Of a stretch of 64,000 nucleotides of DNA, positions 40,449 to 48,487 are shown in pieces. Numbering within the stretch: the first letter of the stretch is position 1; the number at the start of each line of letters is the position of its first letter. Origin of the DNA: Sphingomonas sp. IC081 (lineage in GTDB: Bacteria > Pseudomonadota > Alphaproteobacteria > Sphingomonadales > Sphingomonadaceae); the NCBI RefSeq assembly GCF_006874585.1, contig NZ_CP029761.1:3622001-3686000 (forward strand), written 5' to 3'. The translations under genes were made by a program, and so were the position numbers. Below the pieces are notes generated by a model. The model was not told the origin of the DNA and did no database searches. It was given only the letters and a program-made list of their open reading frames with translations.

Positions 40449-40678
40449 GGGGCAATCCACTTCACGAGTTGAGCGACAGCGACGGTGAGGCCGAGCGCGG
40501 GGAGGGCGGCGAACAGCACGCGGCCAAAGAGGGCGGCGCGAGCCTTGCAGGCGGTGAGGCTGCCGATGATCGGGGCGTCGCTGCCCGGCAGGCCCCACAT
40601 GGCCTCCAAACGGGCGATGTCCTGCGGGGAGAGATCGTCAGCCGGATCGGCGGCAGGGATGATCGGCAGAACGATCAC
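40445..40678 (-). CDS. Small phage membrane protein
   Basis: Protein of 77 aa: a soluble N-terminal part (MIVLPIIPAADPADDLSPQDIARLEAMWG; cited as PADDLSPQDIARLEAMWG) and one C-terminal membrane segment (RVLFAALPALGLTVAVAQLV). It overlaps both neighbours by four bases. Function unknown; position in the early operon argues against a holin. Confidence 0.6.
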   Translation of the reverse strand: MIVLPIIPAADPADDLSPQDIARLEAMWGLPGSDAPIIGSLTACKARAALFGRVLFAALPALGLTVAVAQLVKWIAP

Positions 40679-40884
40679 TGCTTCGATCCATCGGGAACGG
40701 TTTCGGTGCAGTCCGTGCAGAAGGCGTGGACGTCATCGCCCTCAGCCTTGGTCGACCAGCCTTCGGGCAGAACGGCGGCGCGGCGATGCTCCACCGCGCC
40801 GCAGCCGTGGCATTCGATGGTGACGGGAGCGGGCAGCGCGACCGGGGCGGATGCAAGTGCGCGGTCAAGGAAATGGAAGTGCAT
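40675..40884 (-). CDS. Small zinc-ribbon phage protein
   Basis: Protein of 69 aa with CHGCGAVEHRRAA and, 25 residues on, FCTDCTET: two CxxC knuckles typical of a zinc ribbon. The Met at 40884 (MHFHFLDRALASAP) is preferred; the frame open to 41034 runs over the next small gene. Overlaps the membrane-protein gene by four bases. Confidence 0.6.
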   Translation of the reverse strand: MHFHFLDRALASAPVALPAPVTIECHGCGAVEHRRAAVLPEGWSTKAEGDDVHAFCTDCTETVPDGSKQ

Positions 40885-40901
40885 GGGGTGCCTTTCTCGG
40901 G

Positions 40902-41069
40902 TCAGACCGGGGACCAGTGCGCCGACGCCTGCACAGCCAGTGCCAGGGCGACGATGATCAGGGTGGAAGCCGCGACGAAGGCGGCGATCAGGCGCGCATC
41001 GGATGCCGAGGGCGCAGGGGAACACTCCGCGCAACCACAGTCGCGCGGGTGGATTTTCGAACGGTTCAT
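40902..41069 (-). CDS. 55-aa Cys-rich single-pass membrane microprotein
   Basis: A short ORF with a strong ribosome site (GAGGAAACCCTCC before the ATG at 41069). It reads MNRSKIHPRDCGCAECS, then a membrane segment of about 22 residues (AAFVAASTLIIVALALAV), then HWSPV-stop. The CxC...C cluster before the membrane segment is distinctive. It fits neatly between its neighbours in the operon. Function unknown. Confidence 0.6.
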   Translation of the reverse strand: MNRSKIHPRDCGCAECSPAPSASDARLIAAFVAASTLIIVALALAVQASAHWSPV

Positions 41070-41095
41070 GGAGGGTTTCCTCAGGCCGTGCCGGG

Positions 41096-41449
41096 CTAGT
41101 GACCGGGCGGCGCGTCGAACATGTCGGGCTGTGAGGGATCGCGGGGCCGCAGCACTTCCAGCGCTTCCTGACGCGTCATCTGCTTCAGCGGCAGGTCAAC
41201 CTTGGGGTTGGGGATGCCGCTGGGCACGATGCCGTAGTCATAGACGAGGGAGGCGCGCCACGTGTGGCCGCACGGGATGAAGGTGCACTGGTAGAAAACC
41301 TCGCGGTGCTGGCCGGTCACCGTCTTGCTGGTGCGGTTGCGGGCGCGGCTGTCGCAGTGCGGGCAACGCATCGGCGCGAAGCGCGAGACGTCATCGTCTG
41401 CGACCAGCGGCACGTCCTGCGCGGGCGGAATGGACGCTTGCATGTTCAT
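41096..41449 (-). CDS. Ogr/Delta-type late transcription activator
   Basis: Protein of 117 aa with the Ogr/Delta zinc finger: Cys29, Cys32 (RCPHCDSRARNRTS) and Cys55, Cys60 (YQCTFIPCGHTW), i.e. CX2C-X22-CX4C exactly as in P2 Ogr. Ogr proteins recruit host RNA polymerase through its alpha subunit to phage late promoters. Its presence fits the P2-like structural genes. It overlaps the upstream CII-like gene by four bases and has about 40 residues more at the C-terminus than P2 Ogr. Confidence 0.88.
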   Translation of the reverse strand: MNMQASIPPAQDVPLVADDDVSRFAPMRCPHCDSRARNRTSKTVTGQHREVFYQCTFIPCGHTWRASLVYDYGIVPSGIPNPKVDLPLKQMTRQEALEVLRPRDPSQPDMFDAPPGH

Positions 41450-41898
41450 GCCGCCGCAGTCTCCGCTTCAAGGCTGCGCACCAGTGCGACCATGGCGGCA
41501 AGGCCTTCCTTCGCCTCTTCCAGCGCGCGGGCCTTGGAGGCGTGATCGCCGCGCCCTGCGGCATCGAGCGCGGCGGCAACCGCTTCGCCCGATTCCTTGG
41601 CGACCATGCTGGATGCCTTGAGAACACAGGAGCGGGCGTCGGCGCTGGCGGTATCGACGCCCAGCCGGGCAGCGAAGCAATCGAAGAAGGGCGAGCCTTC
41701 GCCGCCATCCTGCCGGTACACCGCTTCAAGCCGCATCGCGTCGCGCAGCTTGATCTCGCGGCCGGTTTCCGGATCGCCCATCTTGCGCAGCATCGATTCC
41801 GACAGGTCGGTGATGGCGGCGCAGCGGTCCCAGCCAAGATGCTCGGCCACGACGGCAAGGGCGCGGTAATGGGTGAGGGGCTTGCGCGGCTTGGTCAT
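41446..41898 (-). CDS. Phage regulatory CII-like protein
   Basis: Protein of 150 aa. The N-terminal HYRALAVVAEHLGWDRCAAITDLSESMLRKMGDPET (core AITDLSESMLRKMGDPE) resembles the CII-type regulators of P2/186-like and other phages, with a helix-turn-helix that binds near the early promoters. The C-terminal half is an Ala-rich helical region. The Met at 41898 overlaps the next gene upstream by four bases. Second gene of the early operon. Confidence 0.75.
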   Translation of the reverse strand: MTKPRKPLTHYRALAVVAEHLGWDRCAAITDLSESMLRKMGDPETGREIKLRDAMRLEAVYRQDGGEGSPFFDCFAARLGVDTASADARSCVLKASSMVAKESGEAVAAALDAAGRGDHASKARALEEAKEGLAAMVALVRSLEAETAAA

Positions 41899-42200
41899 GC
41901 CACCACTCCTGCGCCGCAAGTGTCCAAAATCGCGCGGCTATTTCCGTATCGTGCGCCGTCGCTGCGCTTTACTGCTTTCGGGGTAGCCGAGCGCTGAGGG
42001 CGACCAAGGGGGTAGACGACATGCTCTGCGGTGACGGGCAGACCTAGTTCCTGCCCACGCTCCAGCACATGGGGCTGACTTTCGGCCGGGATGCGGCCGA
42101 CACGCTTCCACGAAGAGACGTTGGAGGCGGGCACTTCCAGTGCGCGGGCCATCGGTCGAATGCCGCCGAACAGGTCGAAGATGGTGTGTTGCGAAATCAT
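41895..42200 (-). CDS. Cro-like / carph-isopro HTH regulator
   Basis: Protein of 101 aa. FGGIRPMARALEVPASNVSSWKRVGRIPA is the single-helix-turn-helix pattern of Cro-like/YdaS-type proteins, with the FGG-RPMA lead typical of the carph-isopro group. It is the first gene of the leftward early operon and faces the CI-like repressor, so it probably serves as the Cro-type partner of the switch. Confidence 0.8.
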   Translation of the reverse strand: MISQHTIFDLFGGIRPMARALEVPASNVSSWKRVGRIPAESQPHVLERGQELGLPVTAEHVVYPLGRPQRSATPKAVKRSDGARYGNSRAILDTCGAGVVA

Positions 42201-42285
42201 GCCTGCGTATGTGTGATAATTTCACGCAATAATCAACGGAAATTTCAAGCAGACGATGTGTGAAAATCTTGCTCAGGCTTGTCCG
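42201..42285. promoter_or_regulatory. Lysogeny switch operator region
   Basis: The space between the divergent Cro-like and CI-like genes. It holds GTGATAATTTCAC (42213-42225, arms GTGA/TCAC), a GAAATTTC palindrome (42239-42246) and a further GTGTGAAAATC half-site near 42258. It is AT-rich against its surroundings. These are likely repressor operators overlapping both promoters. Confidence 0.7.
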
Positions 42286-42819
42286 ATGTCGTCGGTAAGT
42301 TCGAAACTCAAGGAATTGCGCGAAAAAGCGCAGCCCAAGCTGACCATCCGGGGGATGGCCGAAGCGCTCGGCATCCCTTCGGCGTCGTACAATTTTTACG
42401 AACGGGCTGCGTATAAGAAGCCGACGCTGCCGCTGGATCTGACGCGGCGGATCGCTGCTATTCTTTCGGAACGAAACGTCGACCCGGCAGAGGTGATGAA
42501 ACTCGCGGGGCTGAACGATACCGAAGCGGTTCCCGAGGCGCGTGAAATCGACGCCGCGAGGCCGCAGGTTCAGTTCTTCACGGTCCAGGCGGTAATGCCT
42601 AGTGAAGCCGCCCTCGCAGCGATGTTTGAAACGCTGCTTGCCTTGATTCCGGCGGAAGCAAGTCGGGCTGAAGCTGCGCGCATTCTCGCTCAGCGGCTTC
42701 CAACTGGCTTTGCAGCAATCGGACCCGGCGTTGTTGAGATACCGTCGGACGAAGAGCCTGAAGGCGTCTCGCTTCTTCCAACTCACGCCACAGGGCGTCG
42801 CGGGCCAGCACGGCCGTAG
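42286..42819 (+). CDS. CI-like phage repressor (HTH, no peptidase domain)
   Basis: Protein of 177 aa. An N-terminal XRE-type helix-turn-helix (KLKELREKAQPKLTIRGMAEALGIPSASYNFYE; core TIRGMAEALGIPSASY) is followed by a helical linker and oligomerisation part (AALAAMFETLLALIPAEA). There is no LexA-like Ser-Lys peptidase, so it is not RecA-cleaved; induction must use another route, such as an antirepressor. A Met at 42256 is possible but lies inside the operator region. Confidence 0.78.
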   Translation: MSSVSSKLKELREKAQPKLTIRGMAEALGIPSASYNFYERAAYKKPTLPLDLTRRIAAILSERNVDPAEVMKLAGLNDTEAVPEAREIDAARPQVQFFTVQAVMPSEAALAAMFETLLALIPAEASRAEAARILAQRLPTGFAAIGPGVVEIPSDEEPEGVSLLPTHATGRRGPARP

Positions 42820-43061
42820 CGCATTTTACGCGGCAGTTCGGACAGGCAAATTCGCATACTGGCGTCAGTCGGAAGACCCTGTTGCTCACCTCGTTGTACC
42901 TAAGTTTGTTCTCTATTTGTTCGTTCATTGGCGGAACATGGCATTGGAGGAAAGGGGAAAATTTCAGACCGCGGAATTTTCCTTGTGGACACTAGGGTTA
43001 CCTGCGCCTTACGTGAATGTACGGATATTTCGCACAGACACGAAGACGGGGGTAAGTGAAC
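42820..43061. other. Gap after the repressor gene
   Basis: 242 bp with no supported gene. It should hold the promoter of the nuclease gene that follows; GC drops toward the right. Overlapping ORFs on both strands (for example a Cys-rich one ending in the repressor gene) lack start signals. Confidence 0.4.
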
Positions 43062-44120
43062 ATGGATTTTGAAACCAGTATCGCCGAATTGCAGTCCCGG
43101 CTTCGTGAGCATCGTGAGGTCCTTGAGACAGAAGAAGCCGCGAAAACGACGCTGGTTTTGCCATTCCTGCGCTCGCTGGGGTTCGATGTCTTCAATCCGT
43201 CCGAGGTTAAAGCCGAATTCACGTGTGATGTTGGCACGAAGAAAGGCGAGAAGGTCGATTACGCGCTTTGCGTGGGTGGCGAGGTCACCGTCTTGGTCGA
43301 ATGCAAGCCGGTTTCGAGCGAACTGTCTGTCAAACACGCGAGCCAGCTTTTCCGCTACTTTGCAGCAACCAATGCGCGCTTTGCATTGCTGACCAATGGC
43401 GTGATTTTCAAGTTCTTCACCGATTCCGATAAGCCGAACATGATGGACGAAGTGCCGTTCTTCACGTTCAATCTCGATGACTATCGCAAATCGGATCTTC
43501 GCAATCTTTCTGCATTCCAGAAAAGTGAGTTCGATGTTGAGCGGATCGTCGCGCAGGCCGGGTCCCTCAAGCTGCAATCGCAGGTGATGGCAGAATTGAA
43601 GAAGGAATTTGCGGAGCCTTCGGAAGAGTTTGTTCGCGTGATTGCCTCTCGGCTTCACGACGGCATGTTGACCAAGCCAGTTCGTGAAAAATACCAGGCA
43701 GCGATCACCCAGGCCATCGACGGCCTCATTCGCCAGCGTATCGACGAACGCTTGCAGAATGCGATGACGAGAAATGAGGAGCCGGAACCGGCATTCGAAG
43801 TGGCGGCAGCAGATCTAGAGGCTGTCGAAACGACACAAGTCGAGATCGATGGGTTCAACATCATTCGTGCTATTTGTTCAAAGGCGGTCGCCCCGGACCG
43901 GATCGTGATGCGCGATGCAAAATCGTACTGTGCAGTTCTGCTGGACGACAACAATCGGCGGACCATTGCACGCATGCACTTCAACAGTCAGACCGCGCGC
44001 TATCTCGGTGTCTTCACCGGAAAGGATGAAGAGCGTCGTTCGGTCACGGGGCCGGTCGATATCTATCAGCACGCCGATTCATTGTTGGCGCGGATCGCTG
44101 AATTGGACGGGGTGAAATGA
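43062..44120 (+). CDS. HsdR N-terminal-like (type I restriction) nuclease domain protein
   Basis: Protein of 352 aa. The N-terminal roughly 170 residues match the type I restriction enzyme R-subunit nuclease domain: EEAAKTTLVLPFLRSLGFDVFNP, then the PD-(D/E)XK core KVDYALCVGGEVTVLVECKP (Asp...Glu-x-Lys), then HASQLFRYFAATNARFALLTNG (cited as QLFRYFAATNARFALLTNG). No helicase motor or methyltransferase follows, so it works alone or with host partners. The C-terminal half has no recognised domain. The ATG at 43062 has GGGGTAAG upstream; a GTG two codons earlier is possible. It looks like prophage cargo. Confidence 0.82.
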   Translation: MDFETSIAELQSRLREHREVLETEEAAKTTLVLPFLRSLGFDVFNPSEVKAEFTCDVGTKKGEKVDYALCVGGEVTVLVECKPVSSELSVKHASQLFRYFAATNARFALLTNGVIFKFFTDSDKPNMMDEVPFFTFNLDDYRKSDLRNLSAFQKSEFDVERIVAQAGSLKLQSQVMAELKKEFAEPSEEFVRVIASRLHDGMLTKPVREKYQAAITQAIDGLIRQRIDERLQNAMTRNEEPEPAFEVAAADLEAVETTQVEIDGFNIIRAICSKAVAPDRIVMRDAKSYCAVLLDDNNRRTIARMHFNSQTARYLGVFTGKDEERRSVTGPVDIYQHADSLLARIAELDGVK

Positions 44121-44455
44121 TCGCGCTGATTTTGGTTGTGGCTGCGTCTGCCCAGGTCGATGCTTGCTATGAGGCGGTTCATGGAGACCTTGTCTCGGCG
44201 GAGGCGATTTGCACCGTTTCCAAGGCGCCTGACGTGTTGTTTGATGAAGCGCCGGCAAGCGCCGCGAATGACTTATCGACGGCTTGCAAGGATGCATTGG
44301 CGGCGGGCGTGAACGCTGGAAAATTCGGTGCGCGCCTGCCTGCGCCCGCAAAACAAGGCTATGTGCGCGAGTTCGACAAGAAGCTTGCGGAATGCCGGAA
44401 CCCAACGCCGAAACAGCGGGTCCCGACGCTCAAAACCACGAACTCGTGGGATTGA
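44117..44455 (+). CDS. Small secreted protein in operon with HsdR-N-like nuclease
   Basis: Protein of 112 aa with a likely signal peptide (MIALILVVAASAQVDA) and four Cys (DACYEA, AICTVS, TACKDA, AECRNP), suggesting two disulfides in the periplasm. It overlaps the nuclease gene by four bases (ATGA). No family recognised. A secreted partner for a cytoplasmic nuclease is unusual; it may be an independent cargo gene. Confidence 0.65.
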   Translation: MIALILVVAASAQVDACYEAVHGDLVSAEAICTVSKAPDVLFDEAPASAANDLSTACKDALAAGVNAGKFGARLPAPAKQGYVREFDKKLAECRNPTPKQRVPTLKTTNSWD

Positions 44456-44590
44456 TGTCGCTGGGCCGCGTGGGCAAATTCCGATCCTCATTAGGCTCGG
44501 TTGGGCCGATTGCGGAATGTCGGGTTAGGGTTCGCAGAATCGGTTAGCTGCCACTCACGATTATGGCGGACGTAGGTTCCGCCGAACCTG

Positions 44591-45139
44591 CTAGCGGCTC
44601 ATCCAGCTATTGCCGTTAAGCCGCTCCCCGAGCCGCCCCAAACCTTCAGCGCTACGCCGGTTCATTTCCGCCGCCTTGTCATCAAATTCGTTCTGTTTGG
44701 TGTAGGCCGCGCCACCTTCATAATGCAGGAATGCCGTGACAGGCTTGTATTCCTTTTCGCAGACCGGGCATTGGCCAGCGTTATGTTTGATGTTCTGTTT
44801 TAGCTGAAGAATGCGGCCATCGGTTTCGTGGCACTTGGGGCAGATGGGATAGCCAATCGGCCTGCCCTCCTCATCGGCGATATATTCATAATCGCCAGGC
44901 CCTTTAACCAGCTTGGCCTTGGCTTCAAAAGTAGCCTTCAGCCGCTCAATCTCCTTGTCCTTTGCCGCCATATCCTCTTTGGCTTCAGCGAGTGCTAGCT
45001 TCGCGTCGGTCAGAGATTCGATGACTTCGGCAATTCTCGCCTTCAAGGTCGCTTCATCATAGGTCTTTTCGATGCCGCGAAGCGCCTTAGCGATGCCAAG
45101 CCCTTGGGTGACAGCCGCAATGCCGGAAGCAATATCCAT
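44591..45139 (-). CDS. Coiled-coil zinc-ribbon protein partnered with caspase-like gene
   Basis: Protein of 182 aa. A hydrophobic/amphipathic N-terminal helix (MDIASGIAAVTQGLGIAKAL) leads into a coiled coil (about 27-77, AKLALAEAKEDMAAKDKEIE) and a zinc ribbon with Cys100, 103, 124 and 127 (CPKCHETDGRILQ ... QCPVCEKEY). This layout belongs to a widespread, functionally uncharacterised family of phage and island genes. The Met at 45139 has AAGGTGG upstream; a Met at 45163 lacks one. It begins 27 bp after the caspase-like gene and is surely in its operon. Confidence 0.72.
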   Translation of the reverse strand: MDIASGIAAVTQGLGIAKALRGIEKTYDEATLKARIAEVIESLTDAKLALAEAKEDMAAKDKEIERLKATFEAKAKLVKGPGDYEYIADEEGRPIGYPICPKCHETDGRILQLKQNIKHNAGQCPVCEKEYKPVTAFLHYEGGAAYTKQNEFDDKAAEMNRRSAEGLGRLGERLNGNSWMSR

Positions 45140-45165
45140 AGGGTAGTCCACCTTTAGCTTCATTG

Positions 45166-46599
45166 TTATTCGTCATCGTGGTCCGCTAGTCGCTTCGACG
45201 CCTGTTCAATGCTCTCTTCAACAGCTTCTAAGAGCCGGTCGCAAGCTGCATCACATAGCCATGATATGTCTTCCGTCCATTTGCGATCATACCACTTTTT
45301 TTCAACCTGACTGCCTTCATCGTCGAAGCCAGACCAGTCCGTCCTAAGATGCTTTGTCGTATTCTCGAAAATATAGCAGCTAGTAAGGCTAGGGGCGCAA
45401 CTGATAACGAGCCTAAGTTGGTCGAGTGATTTAAACTTGGGGGAAAATATCACCCGCATTTGTGCTCTTGGTATAGAGCAATTCAGTTTCAAGGTCGTAA
45501 CTGGTTCATATTCATCGCCATACATCGCCCGAGATAGTGCAGACTCCCAAACAGGATAGCGCTTCTTCTTTTGTCCGATATAGGCGGTGACGAAATTATC
45601 GGGCCGCTTTTGCCCAGACAGGCACCGAACCATAAAAGCTTGTGCAGTGGGTTCGACATATTTCGAATGCTCTTCAACCAAAACATCAAAAAAGTCAGTG
45701 AACTCGTTGGAGTTAACTCGTTCGATTATCCCATCAAAAAGCTTGTCTATAAAGTCCTTTGCCATTTCGAGTGATGCAAATTTTTGCTCTGCGTCTTCAA
45801 TAACCTTGAGCATGTTGGCGCGTGACGCAATAGCATCTTCTTCCGACTCTACTAGTTCGCCATCATCTTCATCGGATGACTCAATCCATTCCGCCTCAAA
45901 CTTCAGCCGGAACGCCGCGAGCCTTGAGGCATCTTCAACGAACAATTCACGGCCAGTTCCTTGTGATACGAAATGTGGGGTTTGGTTGTCGTCTTCAAGA
46001 AACTCATCCCTGATGACCCCGATTATGTCCGTATAAAAAACATTTCCTTGGGTCTTCCTGAGAGCAGCCTTGCAGAAACTTTCGGTGAATTGGCTAAGAG
46101 GGCTTCCAGTTAGCGAAAACTGAGACTCAAGACAGGAGGAGATTTGAACAATATTGGACAGGTCTCCTTTATTTACCCCAATAAACGACTCGTCTGATTT
46201 TATCAAAGTAGTCCCTGAGTTGCAGGCATCAACCACCTTAACGACCGTGACCGGATCGCCGGACCTGAATAGAGTATGCAGCTCCGTTGTCGATAATCCG
46301 GTTTCGTTTGGCTTTGTTTTGTCGAAGTTTATGGCGCAGAAATAGAAATCTGATTGTCTTTGCACACCATGTCCAGAGAAATAGAATAGCAGCTCTTCTA
46401 TGTCTTGGTGGGACTCAAGCGTTTCACGTATCGCAGACTTCATTGCATCCGCGTCAGCATTCACTACCGACTTGATGGTTTCATACTTCCCCGTAGCTTC
46501 AAGAAGCTCTGAGATTGCAGTCACATCGGCCTCGCAGCAATCAAGGTTGCCTAGGTTGTCGTATGTGGCATTGCCTATGACAATCGCGATGTTGGCCAT
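45166..46599 (-). CDS. Caspase-like (peptidase C14) protease with large C-terminal domain
   Basis: Protein of 477 aa. The N-terminal caspase domain (about 1-215) starts ANIAIVIGNATYDNLGNL and has the catalytic His77 in LLFYFSGHGVQRQ and Cys126 in KVVDACNSGTT, with the usual Gly neighbours. Residues about 216-477 are acidic and helical with no recognised domain (ESSDEDDGELVESEEDAIAS region). GC is about 46%, far below the about 66% of neighbours, so it was acquired recently. Bacterial caspases often execute defence by cleaving a partner. The next gene in the operon encodes a coiled-coil zinc-ribbon protein. Confidence 0.87.
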   Translation of the reverse strand: MANIAIVIGNATYDNLGNLDCCEADVTAISELLEATGKYETIKSVVNADADAMKSAIRETLESHQDIEELLFYFSGHGVQRQSDFYFCAINFDKTKPNETGLSTTELHTLFRSGDPVTVVKVVDACNSGTTLIKSDESFIGVNKGDLSNIVQISSCLESQFSLTGSPLSQFTESFCKAALRKTQGNVFYTDIIGVIRDEFLEDDNQTPHFVSQGTGRELFVEDASRLAAFRLKFEAEWIESSDEDDGELVESEEDAIASRANMLKVIEDAEQKFASLEMAKDFIDKLFDGIIERVNSNEFTDFFDVLVEEHSKYVEPTAQAFMVRCLSGQKRPDNFVTAYIGQKKKRYPVWESALSRAMYGDEYEPVTTLKLNCSIPRAQMRVIFSPKFKSLDQLRLVISCAPSLTSCYIFENTTKHLRTDWSGFDDEGSQVEKKWYDRKWTEDISWLCDAACDRLLEAVEESIEQASKRLADHDDE

Positions 46600-47081
46600 A
46601 TGTCTCATCTAGGTAAGTTGGTGCCTTGGCTTCTTACCTGAACCGATGTGCGGGCGCTATCGCTGGTTTGATTGCCCGGCATAGCGCACTATGACGCGGC
46701 GGGGCTGTAGCAGGCGACATGAGCAATCCCAACTCGCTAACGCCAAAGGCGTTGAAGGGGAATTTTGAAGTGTCGCCCCGGCACGCTAAGGCTGGCAAGT
46801 TCGATTCCGCATGACTCCGCGCAACTCGGTCAACCGCTATCAGGCTGAAGATAAGACCGGCTATTTGCGGCAAATAGTGCATTTTGCGCGATAAGAACGC
46901 GCCTTACCGCCGTGGAATATTCCAGCTATTTATCAATTACTTATGCCAAGTCAAAGACGGACTGTCGCTCCGCCAAACAGCGTCTTCTCTTTTCAGCTAA
47001 GTCCGCTTTGCGGGCGAGATTACGTGATCACCTACGTCTGAAACGGGCGCGAAGCGGTTGTTGGGGGCATGCCCACTCGGC
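46600..47081. other. 482-bp stretch without a supported gene
   Basis: Lies between the caspase-like gene's start and the end of late gene D. GC is lower than the phage structural genes. Short ORFs exist (one of 82 codons at 46634-46882, minus strand) without ribosome sites. It should contain the caspase operon promoter and the terminator of the D operon; I could not identify either with confidence. Confidence 0.5.
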
Positions 47082-48113
47082 CTAGATTACGACTTCTAGC
47101 GTCAGGCTCGTGGATAGACCGCCACGGCCGACCATTTGATGGTCGGCCGTGGCGATCAGCCATTGCGTCGCGTCAACATGCGGTCGAAAATCTGCGACCG
47201 TCACTTTGACGCCCGGGGCGAGCAAAGGGTTTCCGTGTGGCAGCGAAAGCTCGAGGTTGGCACTCGCCCGCTGAATACGCTTGTGTTCGGCTGCGCAGGC
47301 CGCCTTTGCATCGGCTTCGCTTCCATAGACGCGCTTGAGGCGCTTCCGGTTGGTTCCCCCGGTGCTGTGCGTCTTGCGCTTGCCTGCTTTATGATCGTGC
47401 CATTGCGCCTCCGCACCGTCCTGCGCCTTGTCGCGGGCGCAGCGCTTCCATGAATACCGGCTGCACTGGCTACGGTTGATGGTGGCCGTGGGCAACGCGG
47501 CGCCGGAGGCCGTCGTCGCAGCGCCAATTGGGGCAAAGATGAGGGCGCCGCCCTTTACCGTGGCGCTTGCGTCGTGTCGCCGCGCCAGGTCGCGGAGGAA
47601 CTGCATATCGGACTTGTTGCCCTGCTCCCCCGCCGCCACCGTCTGACCAGACAAATCGGGATGGCACCGTGCGTTGAGGGCATGCCGCTTGGCGATTTCG
47701 GTCACAACCGCGCCGATAGTGGTTCCCGCCCAGACCCTGTTGCGCCGGGTGCGGAAAGAGTCCTTGAAATCGGCGCTGCGGGCGCGGATGCAGATCCGAT
47801 CTGGCGGGCCTTCCCAACTGAGTTCGTCCACCGTGAATGCGCCCTTGTCGACCATTCCAGGCGTTACGCCGGTTCCGCGCAGCCACCCCATCTTGAGGCG
47901 CAGCGTTGAGCCCTGAGGTGGGGGTGTAAATTCGCCATCAGAATCGTGCACCGTGATTTCGAGCTCGTCCGCTTCCTCGCCCCGGCGCTCGGAAAGGCGC
48001 AGGGACAGTAGCCGAGGTTCGATGCTGTCTGTCAGGCTCTTGCCGTCCAGCGCCACATCCCATGCGGCGCGGGGCTGGACGTAGGCTTGCCCGGTGGTGA
48101 CAACCTCTGCCAT
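47082..48113 (-). CDS. P2 gpD-like late control / baseplate hub protein
   Basis: Protein of 343 aa matching the phage late control gene D family: LSLRLSERRGEEADELEITVHDSDGEF (cited as RRGEEADELEITVHD), FTVDELSWEGPPDRICIRARSADFK (core VDELSWEGPPD), and a C-terminal GNPLLAPGVKVTVADFRPHVD. In P2 gpD forms the tail hub that joins tube and spike. The ATG overlaps the U gene stop by one base (TGATG). Last gene of the leftward tail operon. Confidence 0.9.
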   Translation of the reverse strand: MAEVVTTGQAYVQPRAAWDVALDGKSLTDSIEPRLLSLRLSERRGEEADELEITVHDSDGEFTPPPQGSTLRLKMGWLRGTGVTPGMVDKGAFTVDELSWEGPPDRICIRARSADFKDSFRTRRNRVWAGTTIGAVVTEIAKRHALNARCHPDLSGQTVAAGEQGNKSDMQFLRDLARRHDASATVKGGALIFAPIGAATTASGAALPTATINRSQCSRYSWKRCARDKAQDGAEAQWHDHKAGKRKTHSTGGTNRKRLKRVYGSEADAKAACAAEHKRIQRASANLELSLPHGNPLLAPGVKVTVADFRPHVDATQWLIATADHQMVGRGGLSTSLTLEVVI

Positions 48114-48487
48114 CACGCCACCCGCGAGAGTTCGATTGTGAACGAGGTTGCGCGTGCGCGGCCGTCGTCGATCAGATTGGCGGCGTCCTCGTCCAGCGAA
48201 TCAATCGTGAAGGTGCCAAGGTTGTTGCCCAAGCCGTCGAGCAAGGGCAGGGCTTCGCCTTCGTCAGCCATTTGGGCCAGCGTTTCCAGCGACGAATAGG
48301 TGCCTGCCACTTCGGCCACGATGGTGCCCTTGAGTGTGATCTTGTCGTCGCCAGGGCCAGTGAACTGGCTGGCGGGACGTGCGCCGAAGCGCTCGGTCTT
48401 TTCGTTTCGCCAGTCGCGCTTGCGAGAGCGACCGTCAAAGGGGAGCGTGGTCGTATCGAAGACGAACATTCCAAGGGCGGCCAGCAT
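48113..48487 (-). CDS. P2 gpU-like tail protein
   Basis: Protein of 124 aa of the phage P2 GpU family: MLAALGMFVFDTTTLPFDGRSRKRDWR, then APASQFTGPGDDKITLKGTI-like core (PASQFTGPGDDKITLKG) and FTIDSLDEDAANLIDDG. It is needed for tail completion. It overlaps T by one base and D by one base. Confidence 0.9.
   Translation of the reverse strand: MLAALGMFVFDTTTLPFDGRSRKRDWRNEKTERFGARPASQFTGPGDDKITLKGTIVAEVAGTYSSLETLAQMADEGEALPLLDGLGNNLGTFTIDSLDEDAANLIDDGRARATSFTIELSRVA

Noticed and set aside
42599..42928. Minus-strand 109-codon ORF with CPNC and further Cys
   Set aside because: It overlaps the repressor gene, lacks a ribosome site and has no partner in an operon.
46634..46882. 82-codon minus-strand ORF in the gap beside the caspase gene
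   Set aside because: No ribosome site and no family; kept only as part of the unannotated stretch.
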